Assembly (NCBI GenBank): GCA_030743815.1
Contig: JASLRT010000068.1
Coordinates: 1 to 33,858, forward strand
DNA: 33,858 bases
Reading direction: 5' to 3'
Source: Candidatus Neomarinimicrobiota bacterium
GTDB taxonomy: Bacteria; Fidelibacterota; Marinisomatia; Marinisomatales; S15-B10
Each line of letters opens with the position of its first letter. The first letter of the stretch is position 1. Shown one piece after another: positions 19,601 to 26,981 of the stretch. A program made the translations under genes and the position numbers. The notes below the pieces were generated by a model. It searched no databases, was not told the DNA's origin, and saw nothing but the letters and a program-made list of their open reading frames with translations.

Positions 19601-20131
19601 CGTCGATTTTCGCTGATGCTTGTACTTGTTAATGCCGGCGGCCTCTTCAAACATCCTTCTCCGGTCTTCCGCATTCTCGCTGAGAATGTCTTCAATCATC
19701 TTCAATTCGATGACTGAATAAGCGTCCGCTCCCATACCGGTATCAACAAAAAGGTTGTGAATATCTTTCAGACGGCACTTTGCCCGGTTGATCATGTACT
19801 CACTTTCGCCATTCCTGAAAACGCGGCGCGTGATTTCTACATCCGTATAGTCCACCGGTAGCTTCCCTTTATCGTTGTGGACGGTAAGATTGACTTCGCA
19901 GACGCCCAGTGGCTTCCTCGATTCTGAGCCGTTGAAAATAATATCCTCCATCTTCTTGCTACGCAGCATGGTGTACTTCTGCTCACCGAGGACCCATCTC
20001 ACCGCATCGACGATATTCGTTTTGCCGCAACCGTTTGGTCCCACGATAGCGGTGATACCATCGCCAAAATGGAGCTTCTCCTTCTTGGCAAAGGACTTGA
20101 AGCCGTGCATCCTGAGTTCTGAGATATACAT
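16604..20131 (-). CDS. smc: Chromosome segregation protein SMC
   Basis: The protein has 1175 residues, full length. Walker A is GPNGCGKTN (31-39), with Cys-Thr in place of the usual Ser-Ser. Two long coiled coils flank a hinge (about 510-640, with YPSGIRHVLNHL and GSVADLIEV). The C-terminal head has the signature MLSSGEKALTAI, Walker B CILDEVDAPLDD and the His switch FIIVTHNK. SMC forms ring dimers with ScpA and ScpB to compact and separate chromosomes; no scp gene is in this window. The ATG at 20131 has no ribosome site. The 111-base gap after the HIT gene holds no gene. Confidence 0.97.
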   Translation of the reverse strand: MYISELRMHGFKSFAKKEKLHFGDGITAIVGPNGCGKTNIVDAVRWVLGEQKYTMLRSKKMEDIIFNGSESRKPLGVCEVNLTVHNDKGKLPVDYTDVEITRRVFRNGESEYMINRAKCRLKDIHNLFVDTGMGADAYSVIELKMIEDILSENAEDRRRMFEEAAGINKYKHQRKSTLLKIEATTADINRVNDIIAEVDGKVNALKLQLKRYDRHAKLVDKLQQKEVERAFLQRQELNSALVPLVKSVTELTHQRSIGVEGEKIHESSLEQLRTTYKSEELELRSMQEKLNELSDARQSTNNRILVITEQVKSAERTIERLSVEKEELEEKIGAQKFSISELEVEMETFAPKIEDKERQYNARREEFDESDENYRRVEENLQRLSSHHIDHLRKLNDLRSLLERTQQTLEDKGEYLETLESDADEAESEKKTILQQQKKYLNQRKDLEQSVATERKAIEQLDEEIQTLRSERHDLTLEFHKIANQVESLESQRQFYSEIIESKEGYPSGIRHVLNHLEDYPSVLGSVADLIEVDQKYRRALEASLGLKAKYLVCETRESAYTVLDDIRERKLGNVAIIPLDSVPPGPSRSGKAPAGKGIVAQACDVINTQKDVVPLIRFLFGDLTLVQDSGAAERLRKSKSFSGSIADLSGRYYENTGAISSVDVQEEVSILGRKEKLKELDATIDKLVKKGNIVQENVREADEKLSSSEDKHQAISGELSADIDALSEVERQITRNEYMISQTVDALKALTHQIVTTRHDILGLEKSLDKMTPQLHDLKTQEENYEGKIALARESLEQVKNRREEKNTAIQEVRFELVSLENEKETLSYRIEAAKDSIDEMEKKIVHLTEETSRLKEEMVQLDNDKSAEVKKLQKLNAQYKKVLSVKELKEEAFRGTFREIEKLEREIRDEQKERERLAEKVKRMELQVADYEGQIELIESRIREKYRSDLTEVTDVSGSIEDLTFEIDRIERSIERIGPINMAVKDEYGEESARLEFLQEQLADLLKSEASLMETMGRIDKAARDQFLETFGKIRDNFRGTFKLFFDGGESDLDLTGVDDPLEASISILAKPPGKHTKNLRMLSSGEKALTAISLLFAIYLVKPSPFCILDEVDAPLDDNNISKFTKVLQKFSEDTQFIIVTHNKLTMEAAKFLYGVTMAQSGVSNIVSVKFD

Positions 20132-20242
20132 ATATTCAGGCGTTACTCTATTGGACGCCAGAAGTCTGCTACTGTATCGAACAGCCTGTTAGGGGAATGA
20201 GGTGTCATCCTGAAAAGCTCTCTCCGCGTTTTAGATTTCCTG

Positions 20243-20590
20243 TTATCCAGGCGGCCAGGACATCCTGCGCCCTCCCAGAAGATGTAAGTGAATGTGGAAC
20301 ACCGCCTGACCAGCATCGGCATTGCAGTTAAAGACCGTCCGGTATCCTGTTTCGGCTATTCCGAGATCCACCGCAATCTTTTTAGCGGCCAAAGTAACTT
20401 TACCCACCAGAGCGTGATCATTTTCGGCCAGGTCGTTCAGCGTGGCAATATGTCTCTTCGGCACTATCAGCACATGGTGCGGCGCCTGAGGATTAATATC
20501 CTTGAATGCGAATACATCTTCGTCCTGATGGACGATATCAGCGGCGATTTCACCATCAATCATCTTGCAGAAAAGACAGTCATCCACCAT
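20243..20590 (-). CDS. HIT-family (histidine triad) nucleotide hydrolase
   Basis: The protein has 115 residues. The histidine triad HIHLHLL (H99, H101, H103) is the catalytic motif, with His nucleophile on the middle strand. C5-x2-C8 and a later His may bind zinc, as in HINT proteins. The block PHHVLIVPKRHI is typical. HINT-type enzymes cleave the phosphoramidate bond of AMP-lysine and similar nucleoside monophosphates. A fair ribosome site (AGGGTGAA) overlaps the end of rsmE, 7 bases upstream. The rsmE-HIT pairing is common and suggests one transcript. Confidence 0.93.
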   Translation of the reverse strand: MVDDCLFCKMIDGEIAADIVHQDEDVFAFKDINPQAPHHVLIVPKRHIATLNDLAENDHALVGKVTLAAKKIAVDLGIAETGYRTVFNCNADAGQAVFHIHLHLLGGRRMSWPPG

Positions 20591-20597
20591 GGTCGCT

Positions 20598-21323
20598 TCA
20601 CCCTGTAAAACAGTGATCTACGATCGTCAGAGCCGAGAGTGCGGCTGTCTCCGATCTCAGCCTTCTCTTACCAAGAGAGACAGCCTCCAACCCGAGCTGT
20701 AAAACGGGCTGGAGTTCTTCATTTTCAAAGCCGCCTTCGGGACCTACCGCTAACCAGACATCGGAAGTGCTGTCCGGTAAATTCCTTAACCAGTCTACCA
20801 TCGGTTTTGCGGCGTCTGAATTGTGAAGCAGCGCCCCACAGCCGGCTTTCATTTTCTGGCACCATTCGCTAAGAGAGGCCGGTTCATTGATCTCTGGCAC
20901 ACGGCCGCGACCGCACTGTTTAGCGGCACTCCTGGCAACGTTTGTTAACCTGTTCCTGTTTACGCCCTTCTTCACGTTTCGCTTTAAAATTAGAGGGGTA
21001 ACGGAAGCGACACCGAGTTCCGTCCCCTTTTCAGACACCAGATCCAGTCTGGCGCCTTTCAGAATTGCGATCCCTAAGTGAATGTTTACTGTCGGCTCAT
21101 GATAGCCTTGAATCATATCGAGAATCGGACCACGAATGGCACCTTCGCTGATGCTGTCTACGGCCGCCCGGTAAGCTTTACCCCGGGTATCGATGAGATA
21201 GACTTCATCTCCTACACCGATGCGGGCAACGTTGCTGAGATGGTGAGCCTCATCACCGTTAAGATGGAAACGACCGTCCTCGATCTGATTGTCTGAAAGT
21301 ATGAAGTGATGGCGCTCAGCCAT
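20598..21323 (-). CDS. rsmE: 16S rRNA (uracil-1498-N3)-methyltransferase
   Basis: The protein has 241 residues, the normal RsmE length. It methylates N3 of U1498 in the 16S rRNA decoding region within the 30S subunit. A PUA-like N-terminal part (1-70) contains GDEAHHLSNVARIGVGD. The SPOUT methyltransferase part has KGTELGV, SAAKQCGRGRVPEI, AVGPEGGF and VSLGKRRLRSETAA, which bind S-adenosylmethionine in the trefoil knot. Its ATG is 3 bases after the stop of the outer membrane-like gene, so the two are in one operon. Confidence 0.97.
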   Translation of the reverse strand: MAERHHFILSDNQIEDGRFHLNGDEAHHLSNVARIGVGDEVYLIDTRGKAYRAAVDSISEGAIRGPILDMIQGYHEPTVNIHLGIAILKGARLDLVSEKGTELGVASVTPLILKRNVKKGVNRNRLTNVARSAAKQCGRGRVPEINEPASLSEWCQKMKAGCGALLHNSDAAKPMVDWLRNLPDSTSDVWLAVGPEGGFENEELQPVLQLGLEAVSLGKRRLRSETAALSALTIVDHCFTG

Positions 21324-21325
21324 TC

Positions 21326-21955
21326 TTAATTCAGTTTCCTGCCCATCATTATTTTAAAGAGAGTACCACTGTATTCATTCTTGCCATCTACATCCTTGCC
21401 CATGGGCAGAAAATCATATCCAAGGGCAATACTCACAAACTGTTTTGTCTGAATCTGAAAGTCAGCACCGATGCCGAGAAAAGCTCCGCCATGAAAAGAT
21501 GACTTCATTTCCCGGATCTGCTGGGAAAAGCCGACATTTTCCGGTGAATCCAGAATACCCAGCGGGCCGGCTAGGACGACAGCAAATGGACTGAAATTAT
21601 TGGCTATCTGACCAATGAAAGGGTGGAACTTTAATCCTATAAAGAGCGGCACCAGCACCAGGTTTACTTCGCCAACCTTGCGGGTATAGCCTGTATAGGG
21701 ATCGTATACAGGCATTTCCGTCTCCCCTGTTATGCTGAGGAGTTTAAACTGGCTGAAAAACTGGAGATTCCTTGCTAAAACCCTGGTGTAAAAGACACCT
21801 ATACCAGTGCCATGGCTTTCAGTCTCCAGGGAAAAGCCGAAAGTATTACCCGACAGGCTATAACCGGGATCGAGGGCCGACTGCGCACTCCCCAAATGAA
21901 CCGCCGTAAAGAAAATCAGGGAGATGAAATATCTCCGAGGTCTCAGTTGCAGCAT
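21326..21955 (-). CDS. Secreted beta-barrel-like protein (hypothetical)
   Basis: From the ATG at 21955 the protein has 209 residues and begins with a clear signal peptide (RRYFISLIFFTAVHLGSA, cleavage after S-A-Q or nearby). The rest alternates hydrophobic and polar residues with many Gly and Tyr, and ends in a strand-like motif, as in small outer membrane beta-barrels. I see no named family. The frame is open upstream to 22111, but those codons are not protein-like and would place the signal sequence inside the protein. No strong ribosome site is visible. It is joined to rsmE by a 2-base gap. Confidence 0.65.
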   Translation of the reverse strand: MLQLRPRRYFISLIFFTAVHLGSAQSALDPGYSLSGNTFGFSLETESHGTGIGVFYTRVLARNLQFFSQFKLLSITGETEMPVYDPYTGYTRKVGEVNLVLVPLFIGLKFHPFIGQIANNFSPFAVVLAGPLGILDSPENVGFSQQIREMKSSFHGGAFLGIGADFQIQTKQFVSIALGYDFLPMGKDVDGKNEYSGTLFKIMMGRKLN

Positions 21956-22402
21956 CACGTCAGAGAATTTACCACTTTCCGTCGAGGGAGCAAAAAGTTT
22001 TAGACAGTTACGAACAAAATAGCCGAGCCTGTCCAAAACGATTATTTTACAGCAGATAACCCGCCATAAATGACGGGAAAATACTATTAGCCGGCTTGCT
22101 CCCCCTGCCATCCACTCATCTGGACTTATCGAGCAGACAAGCTTTGGATTGTCTGCCCAGAATCCTCACACCTTTCTTTCTCGCAATCACTATTGGGGAT
22201 TGCTATTAGATCAAGTGTAAAAGTCTGTCCAAGATGAATGTTGTACGCGGAAGTATGTAAATAATTATCAGCATATTGCGTTTCCACGGTTATCACGGTA
22301 TCCCTCCCTTTAAGTAAGCCTTTCTGTCATCGAGAAATTATAGTAGATTTAACCTGCCCCAATCTAAGACGTCTAAAAATCAATAAGAGAAAGGGAAAAA
22401 AG
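21956..22402. other. Divergent intergenic region with three inverted repeats
   Basis: This stretch of 447 bases carries no credible gene. It contains an imperfect 18-base palindrome (22060-22077, CCCG-CAT pairing with ATG-CGGG), a perfect 8-bp inverted repeat (22133-22156), and GCAATC/GATTGC at 22183-22203. TATAGT at 22339-22344 may be the -10 box of the lipoprotein gene, but I see no matching -35. Promoters for both flanking genes should be here. Confidence 0.5.
22133..22156. repeat. Perfect 8-bp inverted repeat
   Basis: GCAGACAA (22133-22140) and TTGTCTGC (22149-22156) are separated by 8 bases. There is no T run on either strand, so it is not a typical terminator. It could be an operator site for the divergent genes. 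Confidence 0.5.
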
Positions 22403-23356
22403 ATGAAACGGCAATTTGTAACCTCCTTACTTGTAACAGTAGTCGCGATCTTCCTCTCCGGTTGCGATAACCCTTTTGCGCAAAGCGATGAAGTTCAGTT
22501 CGATTCGCCTGATCTGGAAATGTTTTCCAGTGAACTGGAAAATGATCTAAACCTCTCTAAGAAGAGCACCAATAATCTCCGTTCTGCTCTGGGCAGGCAC
22601 GGCATGGGTGGTGAAGTCGACAGGGATCCCGGTTTCCTCTGGAAGCTGGCCGCTGAGCTTCAACAGACACTGACTGAAGAAGAGAAAAATAATATCTTCA
22701 CCAAGCTTGAAGAAGTGAAAGAAAAGGGTAAAGATAGAGGAAAAGACGCTGACAAAGGCCGGGGCGAAAAAGATGGGGGCGCCCTAAGGGTTATCTACTC
22801 AGTTCTCACGGAAGACCAGAGGGCTGAATTCGACGCCATCATGGAAGAATTCAGAGCTAACATGGGGGCCCTCAAGGCCAGCATCAGATCCGGTGAGATG
22901 ACCCGTGAAGAAGCGGAAACGGAAATTGAATCACTGGAAGAAGCTATGAAGGCCACCATCGATGCCCTGTTAACCGATGACCAGAAAGCTCAGCTGGAAC
23001 AGATGAAGGCGGACCACAAAGCCGAGATGGAAGCCTATATGGAAGCCATCCGCCAGGCAAAGATCGAAGCTCTCGCACTTACCGGTGATCAGATTGCCGC
23101 CATTGAGGCTGCAAAGACCGAAATGGAAGCTGCAATGGAAGCTTTAAAGGCGCAGGTGGAATCCGGCGAGATGACAAAAGAAGAAGCCCGTGAAGCAGCC
23201 AAAGTCATCTACGAGGCCAATAAAGCTGCGATGGAAGAGATTCTAACCGCCACACAGATGGAGATTGTAAAGATTCACCGCTACCTGGAAATGAAATGGC
23301 ACCAGCGGCAGAAAAACGGTGACCGGGACGATAACGGTAGTCGAAACAAACCTTAA
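22403..23356 (+). CDS. Lipoprotein with repeated LTxxQ motifs (Spy/CpxP-like)
   Basis: The protein has 317 residues. The signal peptide ends in lipobox L-S-G-C with Cys21. Residues 71-300 are almost entirely charged helix, rich in Glu, Lys, Ala and Met. L-T-x-x-Q (or a close form) occurs at about 90, 135, 190, 226 and 281. Such LTxxQ motifs are the hallmark of the Spy/CpxP family of periplasmic chaperones and stress sensors; family membership is inferred from the motif. Residues 135-225 and 226-316 are a tandem repeat. Residues 105-125 are a Lys/Asp/Gly-rich linker. AAAGGGA before the ATG is the ribosome site. Confidence 0.8.
   Translation: MKRQFVTSLLVTVVAIFLSGCDNPFAQSDEVQFDSPDLEMFSSELENDLNLSKKSTNNLRSALGRHGMGGEVDRDPGFLWKLAAELQQTLTEEEKNNIFTKLEEVKEKGKDRGKDADKGRGEKDGGALRVIYSVLTEDQRAEFDAIMEEFRANMGALKASIRSGEMTREEAETEIESLEEAMKATIDALLTDDQKAQLEQMKADHKAEMEAYMEAIRQAKIEALALTGDQIAAIEAAKTEMEAAMEALKAQVESGEMTKEEAREAAKVIYEANKAAMEEILTATQMEIVKIHRYLEMKWHQRQKNGDRDDNGSRNKP
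22805..23350 (+). repeat. Two-copy tandem repeat of 91 codons in the lipoprotein gene
   Basis: Copy one encodes residues 135-225 and copy two 226-316. Anchors keep an exact 91-residue offset: LTEDQ 135 and LTGDQ 226, SGEMT 163 and 254, LTDDQ 190 and LTATQ 281. The DNA copies have diverged clearly, so the duplication is old. Confidence 0.75.
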
Positions 23357-23377
23357 CTTCATTCTTCTAAACGACAT

Positions 23378-23406
23378 AAAAAAGGGCGATTCGATCGCCT
23401 TTTTTT
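23378..23406. terminator. Bidirectional terminator between convergent genes
   Basis: A6 precedes and T7 follows the hairpin GGCGAT/ATCGCC (loop TCG). The T run on the plus strand ends the lipoprotein transcript, and the six Ts on the minus strand can end the TPR gene. Confidence 0.8.
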
Positions 23407-23452
23407 ATACTCAAACATGCTTAATAAGTATCGGCTGGATAATTAAGATTCT

Positions 23453-24898
23453 TTATTTGTTGAGTTTTTGCAGCCGTTTTTCTGCCTTCGCAGCGTTTTT
23501 TGTGTCGGGGAATTCGTCAACAATCAGACTAAGAACGTCAACAGCCTTGTCTCTCATTTTCAGTTTCTTCTCATAAATTACGGCACATTTCTCCAGGCCC
23601 GACAATGCGCCATCTGTCCCGGGATATTTATCATGTATAACCATATACTGATCAACGGCTTTTGCGTATTCCTTACTTTTTTCGTACAATTCCCCCGCAC
23701 GCTGGAGCGCTTCTGTGGCCTGGGCTGTGCTGTCCGGATACTCAGAAGCGACCCTGTTATAAGTGGTAATCGCCTCTTCCCTCTGCTTCAGTTTTCCGGC
23801 CTGAATTTCGCCGATACGGAGTAAGCTGGGGATAGCATGGATAGATGAGGAATACTGCGTAACCAGCTTCTCATATTCTTCGATAGCATTGGCCCAGTCC
23901 TTAAAATTTTTATCAGCAATTGTGGCGATGCGATATTGGGCATTCGACACAAGACTATCTTCCGGGAATTGCTGCAGGAATTGGCGAAAGGTGGTGACGG
24001 CGGCTTCAAATTCGCCGAATTGCTCCTGTTGAAGCGTACCGGTCTGGTATAACGCTGCCGCCAAATCCGGACTGGTTGGGTAGAGACTCATCAACTTCTC
24101 ATAGATCATCAGGGCTGTATGATGAGCGTTACTGACCAACTCCTCTTCAGCCAACCACATAAGTACAGCGCTGGCATGGGGTAAATCAGAATAGAGAGCA
24201 AGGAATTCCCACGCCTCTCGTATAAAAATCGATGAAAGCCTTGAATCATTGAGTGAATGAACGGTTGACAGGAACTCAGCATAGCTGTCGTGGATTTCCT
24301 CTGATTCCGGTGATTCCTGTAACATTGATAGGAGCTTATCCCGATTGGATTGGTAGTAATCTTCCTTTTGTACGAATTGAGAACTATTTTCTATCACCGG
24401 CCCTCTTAGGGGAGAATCTGGATAGAGGCAGACAAACTTTAACAGCCCCACCTGCACTTCATCCCACTTTTTCTGGCCAATGTAGGATTCAATCATATAA
24501 CTCTGTACATAGTCAGAATGAGCATCGGGGAAATAGATATTGAGATATGATTTGTATTCGTCAATCTTATAACTCGAAAGGTCTCTTGAAGAGCGCACCA
24601 AGCGACCTAAAAGTTTTCCGGATTTTTTCTGCTGTTCACTATTCAGTGCTTTGAGAAAATCAAAATAAGCTTCTTCAATGGATCCGGCTTCAGATGCAGG
24701 CGCTGATTGAGATTCACTTACCTGCGTGGCTGGATGAAGGGATTCCACCTGCGGTGACGGTTCACCCTCGACAGCATTATTTTCCATCTGTCCAATTTCA
24801 ATAGAGTCCTGAGCAGAATTGAACATCGGTATTGCGGGTGTGATTAAAATGGCCAAGATCAGCAAAACAGTGCTTAGATGACTAAAATTCCTAATCAT
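23453..24898 (-). CDS. Secreted TPR-repeat protein with low-complexity linker
   Basis: The protein has 481 residues from the ATG at 24898, chosen because GGGGAG lies 9 bases before it; an in-frame ATG at 24931 is less likely. A signal peptide (about 1-30) is followed by a Ser/Glu/Pro/Gln-rich linker (about 35-75). A helical region and then several tetratricopeptide-like repeats follow from about residue 230, with recurring A-x-x-x-Y-x-x-L/V and Y-P-x-S motifs, as in YbgF/BamD-like proteins. It probably binds other envelope proteins in the periplasm. It is not an enzyme as far as I can see. Its promoter lies at 24946-24974. Confidence 0.75.
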   Translation of the reverse strand: MIRNFSHLSTVLLILAILITPAIPMFNSAQDSIEIGQMENNAVEGEPSPQVESLHPATQVSESQSAPASEAGSIEEAYFDFLKALNSEQQKKSGKLLGRLVRSSRDLSSYKIDEYKSYLNIYFPDAHSDYVQSYMIESYIGQKKWDEVQVGLLKFVCLYPDSPLRGPVIENSSQFVQKEDYYQSNRDKLLSMLQESPESEEIHDSYAEFLSTVHSLNDSRLSSIFIREAWEFLALYSDLPHASAVLMWLAEEELVSNAHHTALMIYEKLMSLYPTSPDLAAALYQTGTLQQEQFGEFEAAVTTFRQFLQQFPEDSLVSNAQYRIATIADKNFKDWANAIEEYEKLVTQYSSSIHAIPSLLRIGEIQAGKLKQREEAITTYNRVASEYPDSTAQATEALQRAGELYEKSKEYAKAVDQYMVIHDKYPGTDGALSGLEKCAVIYEKKLKMRDKAVDVLSLIVDEFPDTKNAAKAEKRLQKLNK

Positions 24899-24945
24899 TA
24901 TAACTTTCTCCCCAATAGTTAACAGTTTCATAAAAAACGGGACGT

Positions 24946-24974
24946 AGTGTAGAATTTACAATCTGTTCAATCAA
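24946..24974 (-). promoter_or_regulatory. Candidate sigma-70-type promoter of the second TPR gene
   Basis: On the minus strand, TTGATT (24969-24974), 17 bases, TACACT (24946-24951). The predicted leader is about 40 bases. Confidence 0.45.
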
Positions 24975-25096
24975 ACGCAACCAAAAAGGGTAAGTTTATC
25001 TCTCATTCAAATGGTGAATCAGATTGAGAAGGTGACGGTGTTTGGAATCCATACAGCCGGCTTTTGATATTAGATATTATCAACGGTATAGTGACG

Positions 25097-25122
25097 AAAA
25101 ACCCTCCATTCGGAGGGTTTTT
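25097..25122 (-). terminator. Terminator after tRNA-fMet
   Basis: A perfect 11-bp stem, AAAAACCCTCC with GGAGGGTTTTT and an ATTC loop, ends in a T run on either strand. It lies 3 bases after the tRNA-fMet 3' end. Confidence 0.85.
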
Positions 25123-25125
25123 ACG

Positions 25126-25199
<74 letters not shown>

Positions 25200-25209
25200 A
25201 TCAGTCCGA

Positions 25210-25238
25210 ATTTAACGAAGAATGATGTTACAGGTCAA
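25210..25238 (-). promoter_or_regulatory. Candidate promoter for tRNA-fMet
   Basis: On the minus strand, TTGACC (25233-25238), 17 bases, TTAAAT (25210-25215). Transcription would start a few bases before the tRNA 5' end. Confidence 0.45.
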
Positions 25239-25307
25239 TCTGATTTGTCAATCGGATCAATAATAATATGTGACTATGAGATCGATGTAATTGACTCTCT
25301 GAAACCT

Positions 25308-26618
25308 TCAGGATCTGCGAAATGAGAGGCGAACCGGAACGCCGTTCAGTTCCAGCGCCTGCCGCAACCGGTTCTCCAGGTAGTTCCTGTATGAGACCGG
25401 AATCAGATCGGGAAAATTGCCAAAAAAGGCAAAATGCGGCGGCGATACGCTCACCTGCGTCGCATACTTGATTTTAACACTTTTCCCCTTCGTAGCTGGC
25501 GGCTGATAGGAATCCGTCGCCTCCCTGACAACCTGGTTAATGATACCTGTCGGTATCCTGTCGCTCCAGCGCTGGTATACACTCTTTACTTCAGGAATTA
25601 TCTTCGATATTCTCTGATTCGTTTCTGCTGAAATAAAAAGGATCGGATAGTCCTCAAGCGATTTGAAGAGGCGTTTGATCTCCTTCTTGAATGTCTCATG
25701 CGTACCGGTCTCCTTTTGAATCAGATCCCATTTGTTCACCAGTAGTATCAGACCTCTCCCCTTATCCATCACTTCGCGCACAATGTGCTGATCCTGCTTA
25801 CTGAAGCCTCTCATGGCGTCAACCACTACCAGAACAATATGCGACGATTCGATAGCCCTGTGGGTCCTCAGCGTGCTGTAATATTCGATATTCTCGCTTA
25901 CCTTTGCTTTCTTGCGCAATCCCGCCGTATCCACCAGAATGTACATCTCACCGTGGTATCTCAGCCTGGAATCGATTGCATCACGCGTGGTGCCCGGAAT
26001 TTCCGTCACGATCGATTTCTCTCTGCCGAGAAGCCGATTCGCGATGGATGATTTTCCCGCGTTGGGCACACCTACAATAGCGATGCGAACGCCCTCTTCC
26101 TGCTTATCTTCCTTTAGTTTATCTCCCAGCGACTCTACCACCATATCGAGCAGATCGCCCACCCTTCTACCTCCCAGGGCCGACAGCGTCACAACCGGAT
26201 CAATCCCGAGTTCGTGGAACTCGTGCTGGAGTAGCTCCTGATCATTATTATCGATCTTGTTGACTACCATAACATGAGGTTTGCCCGACTTCCTCACAAG
26301 ATCGGCCAGGAATGAATCAGACGTTACAATCCCCTCCCTACCGTCCACTATGAACAGTATATAATCCGCTTCATCGATGGCCAGTTCCACCTGCTGCCTG
26401 ACAGCCGCATCAATCACATCATCGATCTGAGGAATAAAGCCGCCAGTGTCCACAATAGTGAAGGTATGGCCTGTCCATTCGACTTTGCCGTAGATACGAT
26501 CACGTGTAATCCCCTCCTGTTCGTCAACGATAGCATGACGGCGCTGGACAAGCCTGTTAAAGAGGGTAGATTTGCCCACGTTGGGACGTCCTACGATTGC
26601 TACAACGGGTGTTGCCAT
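25308..26618 (-). CDS. der: Ribosome-assembly GTPase Der (EngA)
   Basis: The protein has 436 residues, the usual Der length. It carries two GTPase domains in tandem followed by a KH-like domain, a layout found only in Der. Domain 1 has GRPNVGKS (10-17), DTGG and NKID; domain 2 has GVPNAGKS, DTAG and NKWD. The C-terminal part (about 350-436) with the F-F-G-N-F-P-D motif is the KH-like domain. Der acts in assembly of the 50S subunit. It lies between tRNA-Gly and tRNA-fMet, all on one strand. Only a weak ribosome site precedes the ATG. Confidence 0.97.
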   Translation of the reverse strand: MATPVVAIVGRPNVGKSTLFNRLVQRRHAIVDEQEGITRDRIYGKVEWTGHTFTIVDTGGFIPQIDDVIDAAVRQQVELAIDEADYILFIVDGREGIVTSDSFLADLVRKSGKPHVMVVNKIDNNDQELLQHEFHELGIDPVVTLSALGGRRVGDLLDMVVESLGDKLKEDKQEEGVRIAIVGVPNAGKSSIANRLLGREKSIVTEIPGTTRDAIDSRLRYHGEMYILVDTAGLRKKAKVSENIEYYSTLRTHRAIESSHIVLVVVDAMRGFSKQDQHIVREVMDKGRGLILLVNKWDLIQKETGTHETFKKEIKRLFKSLEDYPILFISAETNQRISKIIPEVKSVYQRWSDRIPTGIINQVVREATDSYQPPATKGKSVKIKYATQVSVSPPHFAFFGNFPDLIPVSYRNYLENRLRQALELNGVPVRLSFRRS

Positions 26619-26688
26619 GTCTAACTTTTTATGTGGTTACTAATACTACGCTAGATGTGTCCGGTGCCAGAAATCGCTGAAAGAGATG

Positions 26689-26759
26689 AGCGCCCGAAGG
26701 GGATCGAACCCTCATGACGAGCTTGGGAAGCTCGGATGTTACCATTACATCACGGGCGC
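26689..26759 (-). tRNA. tRNA-Gly(CCC)
   Basis: The sequence is 71 bases before CCA, with acceptor GCGCCCG/CGGGCGC and a perfect anticodon stem CGAGC/GCTCG. The loop TTCCCAA gives anticodon CCC (26725-26727, complement), which reads GGG. The discriminator is U, as in other bacterial tRNA-Gly. CCA is not encoded. Confidence 0.95.
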
Positions 26760-26867
26760 CTTATGTACAGCGCAAATTTATGGGAAAAATGTACCGTCAC
26801 AAAGACAACTTCATTGTCAGGATCAGAAGAAAAAACAAAAAAAATTGTAACAAATGCAGGATACTGC

Positions 26868-26896
26868 TTGCCACTTTTTTCAAGCGAATTTATATT
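26868..26896 (+). promoter_or_regulatory. Candidate sigma-70-type promoter of nrdJ
   Basis: TTGCCA at 26868-26873, 17 bases, TATATT at 26891-26896. The leader would be about 79 bases, too short for a cobalamin riboswitch, and I see no NrdR-type box. Confidence 0.6.
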
Positions 26897-26981
26897 CATG
26901 AAGCTACTCGTGGGACTTACCGCCTAATACCGTACGCTTTTGCAGGTTAAGGCTGAACAAAGATTGTAATCGGGAGTTGCA

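Noticed and set aside
26714-26950. A 78-codon open frame over tRNA-Gly and the nrdJ promoter
   Set aside because: It runs through a certain tRNA and has no ribosome site or known motif.
26760-26981. Cobalamin riboswitch ahead of nrdJ
   Set aside because: The leader after the predicted promoter is only about 79 bases and I see no B12-box-like sequence.
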